Of a stretch of 64,000 bases of DNA, positions 29,002 through 42,000 are shown piece by piece. How positions within the stretch are numbered: the first letter of the stretch is position 1; the number at the start of each line of letters is the position of its first letter. A program made the position numbers and the translations under genes. The notes below the pieces were generated by a model. The model did not search any database. It was not told the origin of the DNA and saw only the letters and a list, made by a program, of their open reading frames with translations. This DNA comes from Archilochus colubris (taxonomy: Eukaryota; Chordata; Aves; Apodiformes; Trochilidae), in contig CM041084.1 in assembly GCA_023079485.1 (NCBI GenBank), positions 18,752,609 to 18,816,608 of the forward strand. Direction: 5' to 3'.

Positions 29002-30521
29002 CTGTGCTCTGCTGCCAGTGATGGGAATCCTTAGAGATATGAAAATTTGTTATGCAAAATTCCCAGCAGATTTAAAGGTTTGGTTTCCTCTTTATGATAT
29101 ATATATCTTTTAAAGAAAGTACTGAAAAATGAATGGAGATAAATTGAGATTATGGGAAAATATGAAGCTCTTCCACCAAGCAAAAACTCTGAAGTAGTTG
29201 AAATGGACAGGATGAGTATAGGTTCCTCAGCCCCTGTATTCTGTCTAGCGATGCCATTGTCCTTTTCACTGCTGGGTCAAAATTTATTAAATTATAACAA
29301 AATAAATGTTGGTTAAGGCTTTCCATTTTTAGATGTACATTTAGAAAAATGTATTTGTGTATTTATGCTATGATGTAGGAATTATTATATGAAATTTTAT
29401 GTTTTCATAAGTCAAAATTTAGAAATACATATTACAGCGTCCTGGCTTAAAAAAATCATTATTTCAGGGTTGGTTTCTTGTAAGTTTAACTTTAATTCTG
29501 AATATTCTGTCTTTATTTTGGGGCAAGTAGAACTATTTTTTTTTTTCCTAATATCCTTGAGAAATGTGGGTCAAGCACAGCCATGCTGGGATATGGGAAA
29601 GGCTGGGATAGGTGCAGAGGCACCAACACTAGGGGTGGTGTGGAGGTCTTTGGAGAACTGATGTTGTAGTTGGCAGAGATTGCATGTCTGAAAAAGAAAA
29701 GTCTGTTAGAAGTCAGACCATATCTTTTCTGGGACTGGTGGAACAGTTAAACTTCTAAGTTAATGATACGAACTTTTGGTCATAACTCCAATTTAATACA
29801 GCTTTGACTAGAAACTTGGTGTTTTCTCCATTAGGTTTCCTTCACTTCAAGTTCTATTTCCCCTCCAGTTAGGTACATTCACAGAGGAGTGAGATAATGT
29901 CATGATGTCATTGCCATTACTGGCTGAAATTTCAGTATTTAGTAGAACAGTCCCCTTAAAATATTTCTTTAATTACTTTCATTTTATTAATGTGTGTTTA
30001 CAGAACCTGTTTATCATGCCTGTTACACGACCCCAGGTTTAGGGCAATTTCTTTCTGTCGCTCTTATAGAGGTTTTTCAACACTTCTTTGTTTAACAGTA
30101 CAGTGAAAGAAAACTCATTACTTTAAGGTATATCTAAAACCAATGCAAATAAAATAAAAAAAGGAAAGTATATTTTATATTTGCCTTTTCAATAGTATTA
30201 ATCATGTTTTGAATCACAAATAAAACGGAACACATTTTTTTGCAGTATTTAATGACTTGAATGACCCTTCAGTTGAGTGTGGCAATGGTCACTTATTCAG
30301 TGTCATTTTGGCATCAGTTGGCATTCCTATAGCAAATGTCATTAACAGTGGCTCTCTTCCCTTAGGTCCTAGGGGGGAAAGTAAAGCTGCATCGTGACTT
30401 AAAGAAATTACAGTGATCAATGCAGATTTCCAATATCAGTGCTGAGTACATAATATTGTGTGTGGTCCTAATTTTTTTTCTTGGATAAAACTTAAAAAAG
30501 GTCCTGTTTCTAAGGGGAAGA

Positions 30522-30540
30522 CTAGACTAGACTAGACTGC
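30522..30540. repeat. Short GACTA tandem repeat
   Basis: About four units of GACTA in tandem in intronic DNA. Confidence 0.7.
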
Positions 30541-32744
30541 TTTTTGGGCAACGTGTGTTACTTACGTGTAACTAGCCCTGTAGTATATTTATAAAACTGC
30601 ACCTCTAACCTGGGTGTTCCAAAACTGCTGATATAATTTCCAAAATTAGACAGCATTTTTGAGACCCACAGTTTGGAGACCTTCATTTTCAATTTAGCTT
30701 TTGTGACACTTCTCTGTTTGAGTTCAGAGATTTTTTTTATATATGCTTCATAAGAGAAAAAAGGGTAGTGTTATAGGGAATTATGAGAGAAGGAATTGGT
30801 TTCATGTGCCACTGCTTATGTGGAAAAATGTTTCAAAAAAAGGAACCTAGTCAGCAAAGGCTGAGATTTATTCTGATGTTAGTACATGAAGAGTGTCTTC
30901 TTTCTGCCATGTTTTTTCAAGGACACCCATAAAATGCTGAGAAGGCAGAGAGCTCAGTCATTTTATTACATGCTCTTTCTTTTTTTCCATAGATATATAG
31001 AAATTTAGAAATGTAAAATGAGAGTAAAAAAATGAGAAAGAAGGCAAAATTTATTCCAATTCCAAAGCAGACAAGAAATAAAAAAATCCTAAACTGTTAG
31101 GTAATGAGAGGCATACAGATGGGCTTTGTACTGTGGGGTGTCTTAAATACACCTGTAAATTTGAATTTCCTGTATTGTTGGCCAGAAATAATATACTGAA
31201 AAAGAGGAAGTGCAGTCCTGTGTTCAAGGGCTTGAATATGTTTGCTGGTCTTTGGTAGACTTTTCTATGGCCTGAAATATCTCACAGTCATTATTAATAT
31301 CTCACAGTCACCTGTGCTACTGAGATGTAAATTAATAGTTACTCATTCCTGTTTATTCATAGGAGAACCCAAATTGTGCAATACAGTAGCATAATACAGA
31401 AGGTAAATACTGGTGGAGTTCAGGTCTTGATAAAGTCTGACATCAACTTGTATTTAGAAAACAAGCTGCTCAGGGAGGAGGGAGTTTTGGCAGCTCTTGG
31501 GGGCTAACCTAATGGAGACCTAATTGCAGATCAGGACCACTCAGTGATGCTTCAATAAAAGCTGGAAGCACAGTTTGCAGCCCAGCCAGACAGTGTATCA
31601 GCTAAGAATAACATAAGCATAATTAGAGAAATGGATGTGCCAAAGCAGAAAAACTAACCACATCCAGACATACTGTGGTGATCTGGTGACATGGAAGCAT
31701 TCTTAATCCATAGCTTTCAGACTTTATTTTTTTTTTTTACTGGACAGAAAGAAAAAGGAGAGTAGTTAATGAAAGATTCAGAGAGGAAGCAAGGAGAGAG
31801 AGCTGGAGGGAGACAAAAGCTATCAGGTAAGAATTAGATTAAGGTGACTGGTCTCTTCCTGTCCTAGTGCTGCATTTGTACATTGTAATAGCATGAACAC
31901 AGGAAGCACTAAATGTCTCCAGAAGTATAATCTTCATTGCCCTTGGTTAAATTGAGAAAAACAATGTTGTCAGCAAGAGAAGGTACCTTCAGGGATTCTT
32001 TTTGTTTAAGAGTGCAGAGTAATAAATGGAGTACAGTGTCAGTCTTATAATATTTTAATATGCCCAGCGATGACAGGGTTTACTTTTGTCCTCTCTAAGA
32101 TTTCATGTGATTTACTAAACGACCTTGACTGTTGTCACAGTACTTGCCAATGTTTTGTTTTTTCTGGATATAATGATGGTCAGCCAAAACAACATGTATT
32201 GTTGGATATACTGGTTTGGATAGGAAGAGACTATTGCCATCATGTCTGTAATGCAGTGAGAATTTAAGACAAATACTGATTTTATTTGTTTGTTTTACTG
32301 AATATAAAATAATAAAATTTGTTAATAGTATGTTTATTCAAAACAAATGAGTGCTTTTCTAAAACCAAGAATACAGATGAAAGCAGCAGAGCTCTTCAGT
32401 AATGCTAGCTCCACACCTTTTCCATGTCAAAAGTTATTGGTGGTTTGTAATTTCTCATCTTCAGTCTAGTTTTGCTGTAGTTACCTGTTTCCATTACAGG
32501 TAACTCTTCTTTCATTGGGTGGAGCATATCTCCAGTACAGTAGCTTTTCAACAGCCCTTAGCAAGGAGTTCAAAGGTGAACTCTGAGGCACAGGTTTTTG
32601 CTGTTGGACCTTATGGAGCTGTCTCTTTGATTGTTTGTCCATCACTTGCTATTCAGAATGCCTACTTTTGACTAACTTTGTTAATTGGAACTGAAAACTT
32701 CCATGTCAGTTTATTTTCTGCTGTATTTGCTAGTGTTGTCAAGG

Positions 32745-32764
32745 AAAAAAAAAAAAAAAAAAAA
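32745..32764 (+). repeat. A(20) homopolymer
   Basis: An uninterrupted run of 20 A. No retroposed gene body was recognised just upstream, so it may be a simple repeat rather than a retroposition tail. Confidence 0.85.
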
Positions 32765-35480
32765 GAGGAGAGGATGCTGTGCTTGTTAGGTATGTTAGAT
32801 AGAATTTGATAACTGATGACTATTCAGGATTTCCTTTTCCATTTTGTATTTCTCCAGTTGAGTTTTAGGAGCAGAGGCACAGAGACATTTTCAGAATCAC
32901 AAGGCTGGGACATGGAAGGCATGTTATTTCAGCTTACCATATGAAAGGCTTACTCAGAAGAGAAAGATGTGCTTTAAAAAAGTGTATTGTTGTAGCTGTT
33001 GCCAGCTTCTGATTCAGCTATGACATGAGTATGTCTCTCCATGTGGAGTATTTTTTCCAATAACATAGCATTCTGAATGAATTTTTGATTTAAGACTGAG
33101 CAGTAGTCATTAATATTCACTCAGAACAAAAGAAGAGCTTTACTAATGTCAACTCTCACTCCATTTTTCTCTTTACTCCAAACACCGTCCATCATTCTGA
33201 ACACTCATTCCACCAGACTGCCCAGGGTAAATGCAGAAGAAATTCTTCATGTTGATATGTTTTCAACAGACACTTCTCACTTATTTAAAAAGACACACCT
33301 TTATTTTTTTCAATTTTTAAATTTTTAACTTTTTATATATTAATTAAAATATTGGGACACCCATGTGTCCTGAAAGGAGGTGATATAAAGCTGAGAAACT
33401 TTGTGGAAGAACACAGGGTGTCCAATAAAAATTCAAATTTTTTTCTGCATCTTTATGAGTCTTAAATACTGGAAGATATTTTGCCTAATTTTCTCAGAAC
33501 CTATACATTCTCTTTCATAATTAGCAAAGACAGAATAACCTTTTCTCTTTTTTTTTGTTTAGATTTTAATCAAGACAAATAATCCATATTTAATATATAA
33601 CATTGATAGAGGAACATTGTTCCATTCCAGATTATTTTTTCCATCAGTGGAGAATATAGGAATAGACTTTTTCAACACCAATGAGTACATTTACTGTTTT
33701 TGGCAGGGTATAATCTACCATTCAGAGTGCAATAAACTGAACCGTACTGTGGCTAATATATCCTGTAAAAGAGGGAAATGTGGGTTTTAGTTGTAAACTG
33801 AGGCTTACTTAATGAGCTCCTCTTGTATTCATAGCTAATTGGTTTTAAAGTTTAGCTAACTTCAGCCTTTTTTACAAGCTCTCCCCAGCTCCAGAGAATT
33901 GAAAACAAACCCATTTTGGGCCTCTGGAATCCCTATATTGATTGCATTGGTAACCAATTATGTATCAGCTACTGTACCTCTCTTTACAGTTTGGTTTAAA
34001 AGATCTCATCTTAAAGGTTCTGAAAATTGGAATTATTTTACAGTGATTTCAGCAGTTTCTTGTCTTAATGTTTTAGATAAATGGAATAAATTGTATTAAA
34101 CAGGTACTTTCTGAACTTAAACAAAACTTTCTTGAGTCTTGTGGTCTCCAGGTTATTGTGATCTGAGTGTGAGTTGTTTCAGAGCTTGCATGAAGCCAAT
34201 CTATAAATATTAAGGGTTTTTTTAACAGATAAGTTATTCTAATGAATTATTGAAAACATTTATCTTCATGTCAATATAGTCTGTAAAAGAGGTCAGGTAA
34301 TGTTAAACTCTGTACTGAATTTGTGCTTAACCTTACTATTAGAAGCATCTTTGCATTGAACAAGTAAATATTCTTGTTTTTTACTAAATTGTCTGATATT
34401 TAAACACAGAATCAACTGAGCTATTGTTTCTTCAAACATAACAATGCGGATGGATAGCCAATTATGCTATTTTATATTGCTTGGGAAGAGTTATATGGAG
34501 AGTGCTGAGCACCTGTAATAATTTCTACTAGCTGGGGATTCTGCCTTTTTCAGACATGAGCTTTTTAAGTGGCAGAGAATTTCACATATATTTGGTCTTA
34601 AACATAAATCTGAGTTGGCAGAACTGGACCCTTAGGGTTTACTTTTGTGTGGTCCTTATTAATGGAAAGATAATGGCTATCTAAATGGGATGAAAACTAC
34701 TCTTGTTTCTTTCTAGAACACTGAGTGTGTTTATTTCTAAACACTGCTTTCTTTCTTTTGTGGTAAGAATACAAAGGATGAGTAGTGGATTGGAGTTTAT
34801 TGTTAGTTTCAGTCTCCAGCAGAATGAATTATAATTTGTAGTGGACAGAAAATCTATGAGGAATGCTCATATTCTTGCATTGTCTGCATTTTGCATTAGA
34901 GGCAACAAATCACTGCAGAAATTCTGCTTTTCAGAGGAAAGCAAAGCAGCAAGCACCAATAGACTTGAGCAGAATGTAAAGGCAAACCAAAGGTTATGTA
35001 GTAAAACTTGATTCTGATTAAATTGGACAAATGGTTGATTCATCTAGGTTTCTACATATAGACAAAATTCACTTATCTGCTTGCATAGCTTGTTCTGTAC
35101 ATCTGTTAAGTCATAACAAGAATAAAGATGACGTTTTTGCAGATAAAATGCAGATAGAAGCAGCCATCAAAGGAAAAGCTAATTGAAGATTATAAATTTA
35201 AATTGTAATAATTTGTTTGACTTAAGGTGAGATAGCAAATGTGTCTTTTATTTGCAGACAGTATTTTCCTCTGGTTTACTTTTCTTTTTTGGGTCTTTTA
35301 TATCTAAGGATTTTTAAAATTTGATGATATGCAAGAGTTCTATCTTTGAAGTGATCCTATGCTTTTTAAAAATTGCATCTCAGAAATTAAGGGGTCCTTT
35401 CAGCAGACTATCACTTGTCCGAATTTGGTCTTGGCAAAATGTTAATTATTTGTTTTCCACTTTAAAGCTATTAGATGTTT

Positions 35481-36045
35481 CTGGGCCCCCCAGTTCAGGA
35501 AGAATATCGCGGTCCTGGAGCAGGTCCAAAGGAGGGCAACCAGGCTGGTGAAGGGACTCGAGCACAGACCCTATGAGGAGAGGCTGAGAGAGCTGGGGCT
35601 GTTCAGCCTGGAGAAGAGGAGGCTCAGGGGAGACCTCATCGCTGTCTACAACTCCCTGAAAGGAGGTTGTAACCGGGTGGATGTTGGTCTCTTTTGCCAG
35701 ACAACTTTCAACAAGACAAGAGGGCATGGTCTTAAGTTGTGCCAGGGGAAATTTAGGTTAGATATTAGAAAGAATTTCTTTATGGAGAGAGTGATCCGGC
35801 ATTGGAATGGGCTGCCCAGGGAAGTAGTGGATTCTCCGTCCCTGGAGCTATTTAAAAAGAGACTGGATGTGGCACTCAGTGCCATGGTCTAGCAACCGCA
35901 ACGGTGGTAAAAGGGTTCCACTCGATGATCTCTGAGGTCCCTTCCAACCCAGCCAATTCTATGATTCTATGATTCTATGATTCTATCTATGATTCTATGA
36001 TTCTATGATTCTATGATTCTATGATTCTATGATTCTAAGGCAGTT
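35481..36045 (+). mobile_element. CR1 LINE 3' end with open ORF2 C-terminus and octamer tail
   Basis: This is the best-preserved CR1 in the window. The frame is open from about 35482 to the TAG at 35893-35895 (137 codons) and encodes the C-terminus of the CR1 ORF2 endonuclease/reverse-transcriptase polyprotein, with the landmarks [50 protein letters not shown] and [20 protein letters not shown]. The catalytic endonuclease and reverse-transcriptase domains are absent through 5' truncation. The 3' UTR continues through the CTCGATGATCTCTGAGGTCC and CTTCCAACCCAGCCA motifs into an (ATTCTATG)n tail. The open frame and clear motifs suggest a younger insertion than the other copies. The start is where CR1-like sequence begins by eye. 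Confidence 0.93.
35956..36045 (+). repeat. CR1 3' tail octamer microsatellite (ATTCTATG)n
   Basis: About eleven units of ATTCTATG in tandem, with one four-base insertion (CTAT) near 35987-35990 and a partial last unit. CR1 tails usually hold a few such units, so this one has expanded after insertion. Confidence 0.95.
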
Positions 36046-39000
36046 TGTGTTGTGCTTTCTGAAAGACACTTAACAATTGTATAAATCTTTCATTTGGGAA
36101 ATCTCTACTTTTATTTTTTAAATTTTTATCTAACAAAGTTCAACCTGTCTTACACTTTTTGAATATTAGGCTGAATATTAGTGAATATTTAAATATTAAT
36201 TGGACTTTAAATGCTAATAGTCTGACTCAATGCCATAATGAAGTTACCTAAATGCTGTTCAGAAAATCTACTGGGGCTCATCCATGATTCATCATTGTAA
36301 AAATTTTAATTTTAAAAGATTTCTGTCTGCAGTTACATCGTATGCTGAAGGCTAGTAATCTGGCTTCTTAAATTCAGAAGTTGAAAACTGTGGCATCCAC
36401 AAAAGATTTGGCTGCTGAGGTGAGGTTTGCAGAGAATGTAATTTTCAAAACTATCTTGTGGCCTGTATGAGCAGAGGGCAGAGTCTGCAGATCTCTCACA
36501 GCACTGTGCAGGTGTTCAGCATCCTCCCTCCAAACAGTCCCTCACCTCCCGTTGCTAATATCCCATCAGAACCCCCCAGCTGAAGTCTTTGGATCCAATT
36601 TGGAGCCTGTCTCTGTAACTGCACCATGTGTCACAAATGCTCTCTCTCAGAAACTCAGCTGGGTGTTCAGAGATGGGAAGGGTTATGGCCATTTTCCTGT
36701 TAGTTGTGATGGAGGGGGTCCTGATAAGCATTCTGCTGAAGTTGGACCATGATATAGACAAGAACAGAAAGTTTGTGAGCCCGAAAAGGGTCTTAGGAGG
36801 GGGCAGGGCTCCTGAACTCAGTCCTGTGATTATCATGCAGCAGGGACAGGGCAGCAGGTTTCTGGCTCCTTTTCCAGAGCTTGTTTGGTTATTTAATGGT
36901 GGTGAAACAATAAGATTAAACTCGTTATTAGATTTACAGCCAACATGAGAGTAACGTGACTTGTGCTCCAATATTAATTTTTTACCTCAGTTTGACTTTT
37001 CACTATACAAAATTCTAACATTCTAAAAAAGCCCTATGGGTAGCATTAGTCAAATACTGTACTTTACTGGGTGTTAATATCCCAGGATTTAAATATAAGC
37101 TTCAGGAACCTGAGTCTGACATATTTTGAATGTCTACACAGAGCATATTGCTGCATCTTTGTCTTGGAAAAAGATGGTTTAAAAAAAACAGAAAGGAAGT
37201 GTAGTGTGTAGTTACCTCTGGAGCTGTAGAATAGCATTCATGTAGGTAAGATTAGGCACTTCCCACCCTCAGGGTTTGCAGTTTTGCATTACAGATTATC
37301 ATTATTGTGTACACTTTTCTTATGAGATTGAGAGATTTCTTTAGCGGAAGTGTAAAGCTGCCAAAATACATTTACCACAGACCTGAAGGCAAATATAATT
37401 CTGCCAGAGGCAGCCTCAGGCTTTGGAGATTTTTTTGCTGAAAGGCAGGCTCAGACCTCCCATGAGATCATCAGAGAGATAAAGACTAAAAGCTTTTCAA
37501 AGCTAGGCCTTAGGCTCTAACATAAATTAATTCTCTCGTGAGGGTTTATGTATGGAAAAAAAATGAATAAATATTTACAAAAATGCAATTTAAATAGGAC
37601 CTTACCCTACTAGACTTGAAGTTCACTTCTTAAATATCACCTATTCTTTTCAATGCAATATAAAAACATTGTAATATAACTTCAATTCAGATTTCAGAAG
37701 ACAAGGAACATTATATTTTCCTTCTCTTTCTCGATGCCAGGTTTTGGAGAGGTCATCTTGCTTGTTTCATGCCAATTAGTTACTATCCATAACTCAGTGG
37801 ACATTTAAATTAATTTGCATGACAAGTAGCTACACTATTATTCCAACTCTATGCTGCATGTTAACCCAGTTGCTTACTAATTATGATTGAGCAGAAAGTC
37901 CTAAGTGAAAGACTGCTCTGTGTTCTGTTTTCTTCCAGCTTTTTGTATTCCTGTTTTAAAATTTACATTAACACTAAGATTTGTTTAATACAAAAATATT
38001 CCAGGAACAATCCCATCTTCAGTGCTGTTAAGTATTGTAAGTTAAGAGTTAATTTATGCTGGAAATGACTTAACACAAATATCACTGAAAAGGAGCCAGG
38101 AAAGATCCTGCTGAGCTCTATGATATCAGCATTAAAACTGTAGGGCTGGGAGTCAAGAAAATTTGATTCATCAAAGGCTTCCTTTCTTGCTGTGGAGATG
38201 CTGCTTTACTTCATGGCCTCTTGTTGTTCTTGTAAAACAGAATTACAGGATGATCATGTATATTGAGGTATATAGCAAGGAGCAGTTCTGTAGAGTATTT
38301 ATGTATCCTGTCTGAATTCTCTTTGCAGCATTCCAGATGTTTGAAGGAGATTTGAGACAGCTTGTTCCCCAAAACATGTCTGCTACACCTCCCAAACATC
38401 TGGCCCTATGGTGACTGTCAAGTAGCCAAGTATGACCTGGAGCAGGTTTTTTGTTAGGCTTCGTTGGGGTTACTTATGACCATTCTTACTTAAGCCTGAT
38501 TCCAGCCTACTCCTCAAATACCTACGGAGAGGACTTGGCTTGCTCTGTGTCAGTATCTTCCATTAAAGACTCTAGCCCTGTGTTTATAAAATTCTATAAG
38601 ACCTAACCCACAAGAAGCTGTATGAATATAAAGTAGTTGGTGTTCGTTCATGTTATAAACAGCAACAAGTGATCATGCCCAAGGGTGGTATTCTGGATAA
38701 TTTGTAGTGTACAAAACATTAATATATTATTTCTTTTGCCCTCCTGCTCTCAGAAGGTACTTGATGTGTTATTTCATGTGGTGCAGGCATTAGCCTTCCT
38801 TGAGTTGCACTGTGATTCAGCATGCTTTTATGTGGTAATTTAGACATACTGTGTTACACGAAGAGTCCTATAAGGTACATTTTTATTACTCATTTGTAAG
38901 TGCTATAAAAATATATATTAAAATATGAGAACTGACATTTTAGTATGTATTATGGTGGTACTTCATAGATCGATAAGTATGCTCACCTAGAAGTGCCAGT

Positions 39001-42000
39001 ATTGAGATAACTGTGGGTTTAAATTCTAGTGATACCATTGGAATTGTTTGTTTTAAAGCATAGCCAGGTCCCAGGAGTGACTATAAAGTAGCTGGAGCAA
39101 GAAGTGCCAGGTTTTTGTCTGGTACGGTTTTGAAGAAAACAATTCAGACTAGAAGAAAGAAAATTCTCTAATGTGAAAGCCAATGTAACTGATAGAGCAG
39201 AACTTTTTAATGCATTTTTTCTTATTTTTTTGTGAATGATGGAGCAAAGTGAATTCAGTTTAAAATTAAGACATTCTTCTAAAATCTACACTGTTTCTTT
39301 GGAAGATTTGAGATCAGCTTTTATTTGATTCATGCAAAAGACATTTCTGTGGGGCTAAAAATTTTTTAAGGTGAAATTGTACAGTTAAACTATGGGCGAT
39401 GACTGAAGCAAAAGGTTTTATGTAACTTGATTTAAAAGACAAAAAGAATCAGATAATGAATCATTTAAGTCTGATTCAGATATTAAATTAAATCCTTTAA
39501 AAATATGATGTCTATTTCTCTGAATATAAAAATACATTACTAAATGCAAGCTGACATTTCTAAATTAGGTGCTTGCCACTTCATCAGTGATATAAGCAGA
39601 AATGTATTTTTCAGTGGATGATGGAAGAAGATGTTTTTATCATCTTGTCATTGTTGTCATGGAAACTTCTGTATATCATTGTTAAACAGAGTGTATATAA
39701 GGATCTAACATTCCTGTGACTTATTATTGCTAGCTATTGTATTTTTAGTGTATTTTCTTCACCTCTGTAGTCAGTGCTTAAGAACTGGTAAGTTGTTGTC
39801 CTGAATTACAACTACCAACTCAATTACAGGATTTGACTTTCTAGAGAGCCCTTAGCATAGGATTCTTAGCTATAAGGTTCTTTTCAGTACAGGGTTATTA
39901 ACAGTTGTATTTCCAAATCCATTGTAGCCTATTACAAGCACTTCAAAAATAATATTTATTCGATCAGACTACTTTGACACAACAGCTTTTCTGAAAGAAT
40001 GAGTTTATCCATCATTGTACCTCTCTGTCTTGAAAATTATGGATAATTTCTGAATGTATGGTTTATATATTCAGTGCTTTGTCTTTGCATACATGGCTAA
40101 ATTCATAGAACAGCTCTTTTGTGTAGTTGGGTTAACCTGTCATGCATGGAATGGCAGGTGAGTATGAATACATACAACAATACACAGAATATAAAAAAGA
40201 TAAATTAGTATTTTTCACACCCAAATGAGAATCAGTGCTTTTAAGCACAAAAGGGTTTTGCTTATTATACATAATTATTGTTTTATTTTTGTCTTTTTGT
40301 GTCTGAAATTATTCCAAAAGAAGCCTTCTCCTTCAATTATTTATGACTAGATTATTTATCTTAATCAAAAGATGAAGTTACTTGAATGAATTTTTCATCG
40401 AGTGACTTCTGTTACTTTAAATGTGTTCATTAGATTTCTTTTTTTTATCCACACCTGTTTGGTTTCATCTTTTCTGTTTTGGGGAGTTTTCTAAAGCGTA
40501 TTCCAAAGTTTTAAAGCTATGATTTTAAATTATTCTCAATGAAGAACTTAGATTTGTTTTAGCATTAGCTATCTGTAGCAATTTGATGCAAATTTAACTC
40601 ACTTGGAAATCATAGTGATGTTAAATATTAAAAAAAAGTAAAGCTATAAAGTTTTTTTTGGAGGTGTGTGTTCCTTATGGTATTGTTCCCTCCACAAAGA
40701 GCATGACTGTGGTACCAGTATTAGGTCTATCAAAATACAAGAACAGAAGAAATATGAAGAAAAAACTCAATTAAATATGAGTAAAATAAACCTCTGTGGT
40801 TTTAGTTTCTAGAAAATACACTTGAGGGCTATAGGCTCATGGATAAAATTACAACTGAATTTAAATTTATAGGAAAGGTCTAATTTTCTCTTCCTGCTCT
40901 GGGAGGTTCTGTCAATTCAGTCAGTAATTCTAAGAATTGCCACAAGAAAAATTCTATGTAAGTAACATGTCCAGTCTAAATGCCAAAGAAAATGTGTGCA
41001 GGAGTCTGTATCTAAGCCAATCCCATCTTTCTTTTATTTTAGATTACAGTAAACTGTATATTAATATATAGAGACTGAAAGAAGAAAGGGAGTATTTTCA
41101 GCTTTTTAGGATATATTGAGGCAAAATAAAACTTGGTTGTTCCTGGATTCATACCCTTTTATCTACAATGATAAAATGAAGATTTTGTGAATGGAAAACT
41201 TTGATTTATTATTTAAACTTTTCTTCATTTGCGTCCCAAGAGAAAAGCTTTAACTTCTTTGTTGAATCTCTCTTCTGCTGAATCTGATTTTGCTTTTATG
41301 GATGTCTTACACTGTTACCCCAGTCAGTTGATAATTTCATTTTCTAGCCATCTTTTGTAGATCAACCTTATGAAATCTGAGCCAAAGGCTGCACGGTGGA
41401 GGGATAGCTTGGATGTGTGCTGCTCTCCATCAACTACTGAGGACTAGTGTGTAGGTCTCTTGACTGCTGGTGTACAGAATTAGCATCAGAGCTCTAATTT
41501 TGTAAGTAATATGAATAAATACTTTTACTAGTCGTTGTGGTGGCACTAGTAAGACTTACAGAGTGTGGAAGAGCCCAAGGTGCTATGTCCCAGGGCAGTT
41601 TGCTCTGGTGGGCTCCTATATGTAGCTGGACACTTGAGGAAGGGGAAAGGTCTTCCTGTGGCAAGAAAGTGAAGTGTCACAGCTCGGTCAGGAAGAGTAG
41701 ATTAAATAGTTGAAATGCAGTCAGATGTGCATGATTCTGGTCTCAGCTCCTGGTGCAACAATTTGTGAAGAGACCTGTAGGAGTGGTAGAGTTTTTTAGG
41801 CTTCTGGTTAAACTGAAATACTGTGGGGACAGAAAGAGCAAATTCCCCCATTGTTGAGGATTTAATTTCTTCACAAGTTAGAAAAAAATAGGTGAAACTG
41901 TATATCCCATTTAAGAAATTCCATCTCTGAGGGTTAAAACCGATTGTGCAAACATAGTAGGCAATTATGAAGAATGAAGCTGAGATTTTTAAAATTTTAT

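Noticed and set aside
35548..35892. Open frame that could be called a protein gene
   Set aside because: It is the C-terminal piece of CR1 ORF2, followed by the CR1 3' UTR and octamer tail, so it was annotated as part of the mobile element.
38960..39040. tRNA-like text (GGGTTTAAATTCTAG)
   Set aside because: No A box, acceptor stem or anticodon arm could be matched around it.
39610..39665. Possible hairpin with AAGATG/CATCTT arms, considered as a microRNA precursor
   Set aside because: Only about six continuous pairs hold; the outer arms do not pair well enough for a precursor.
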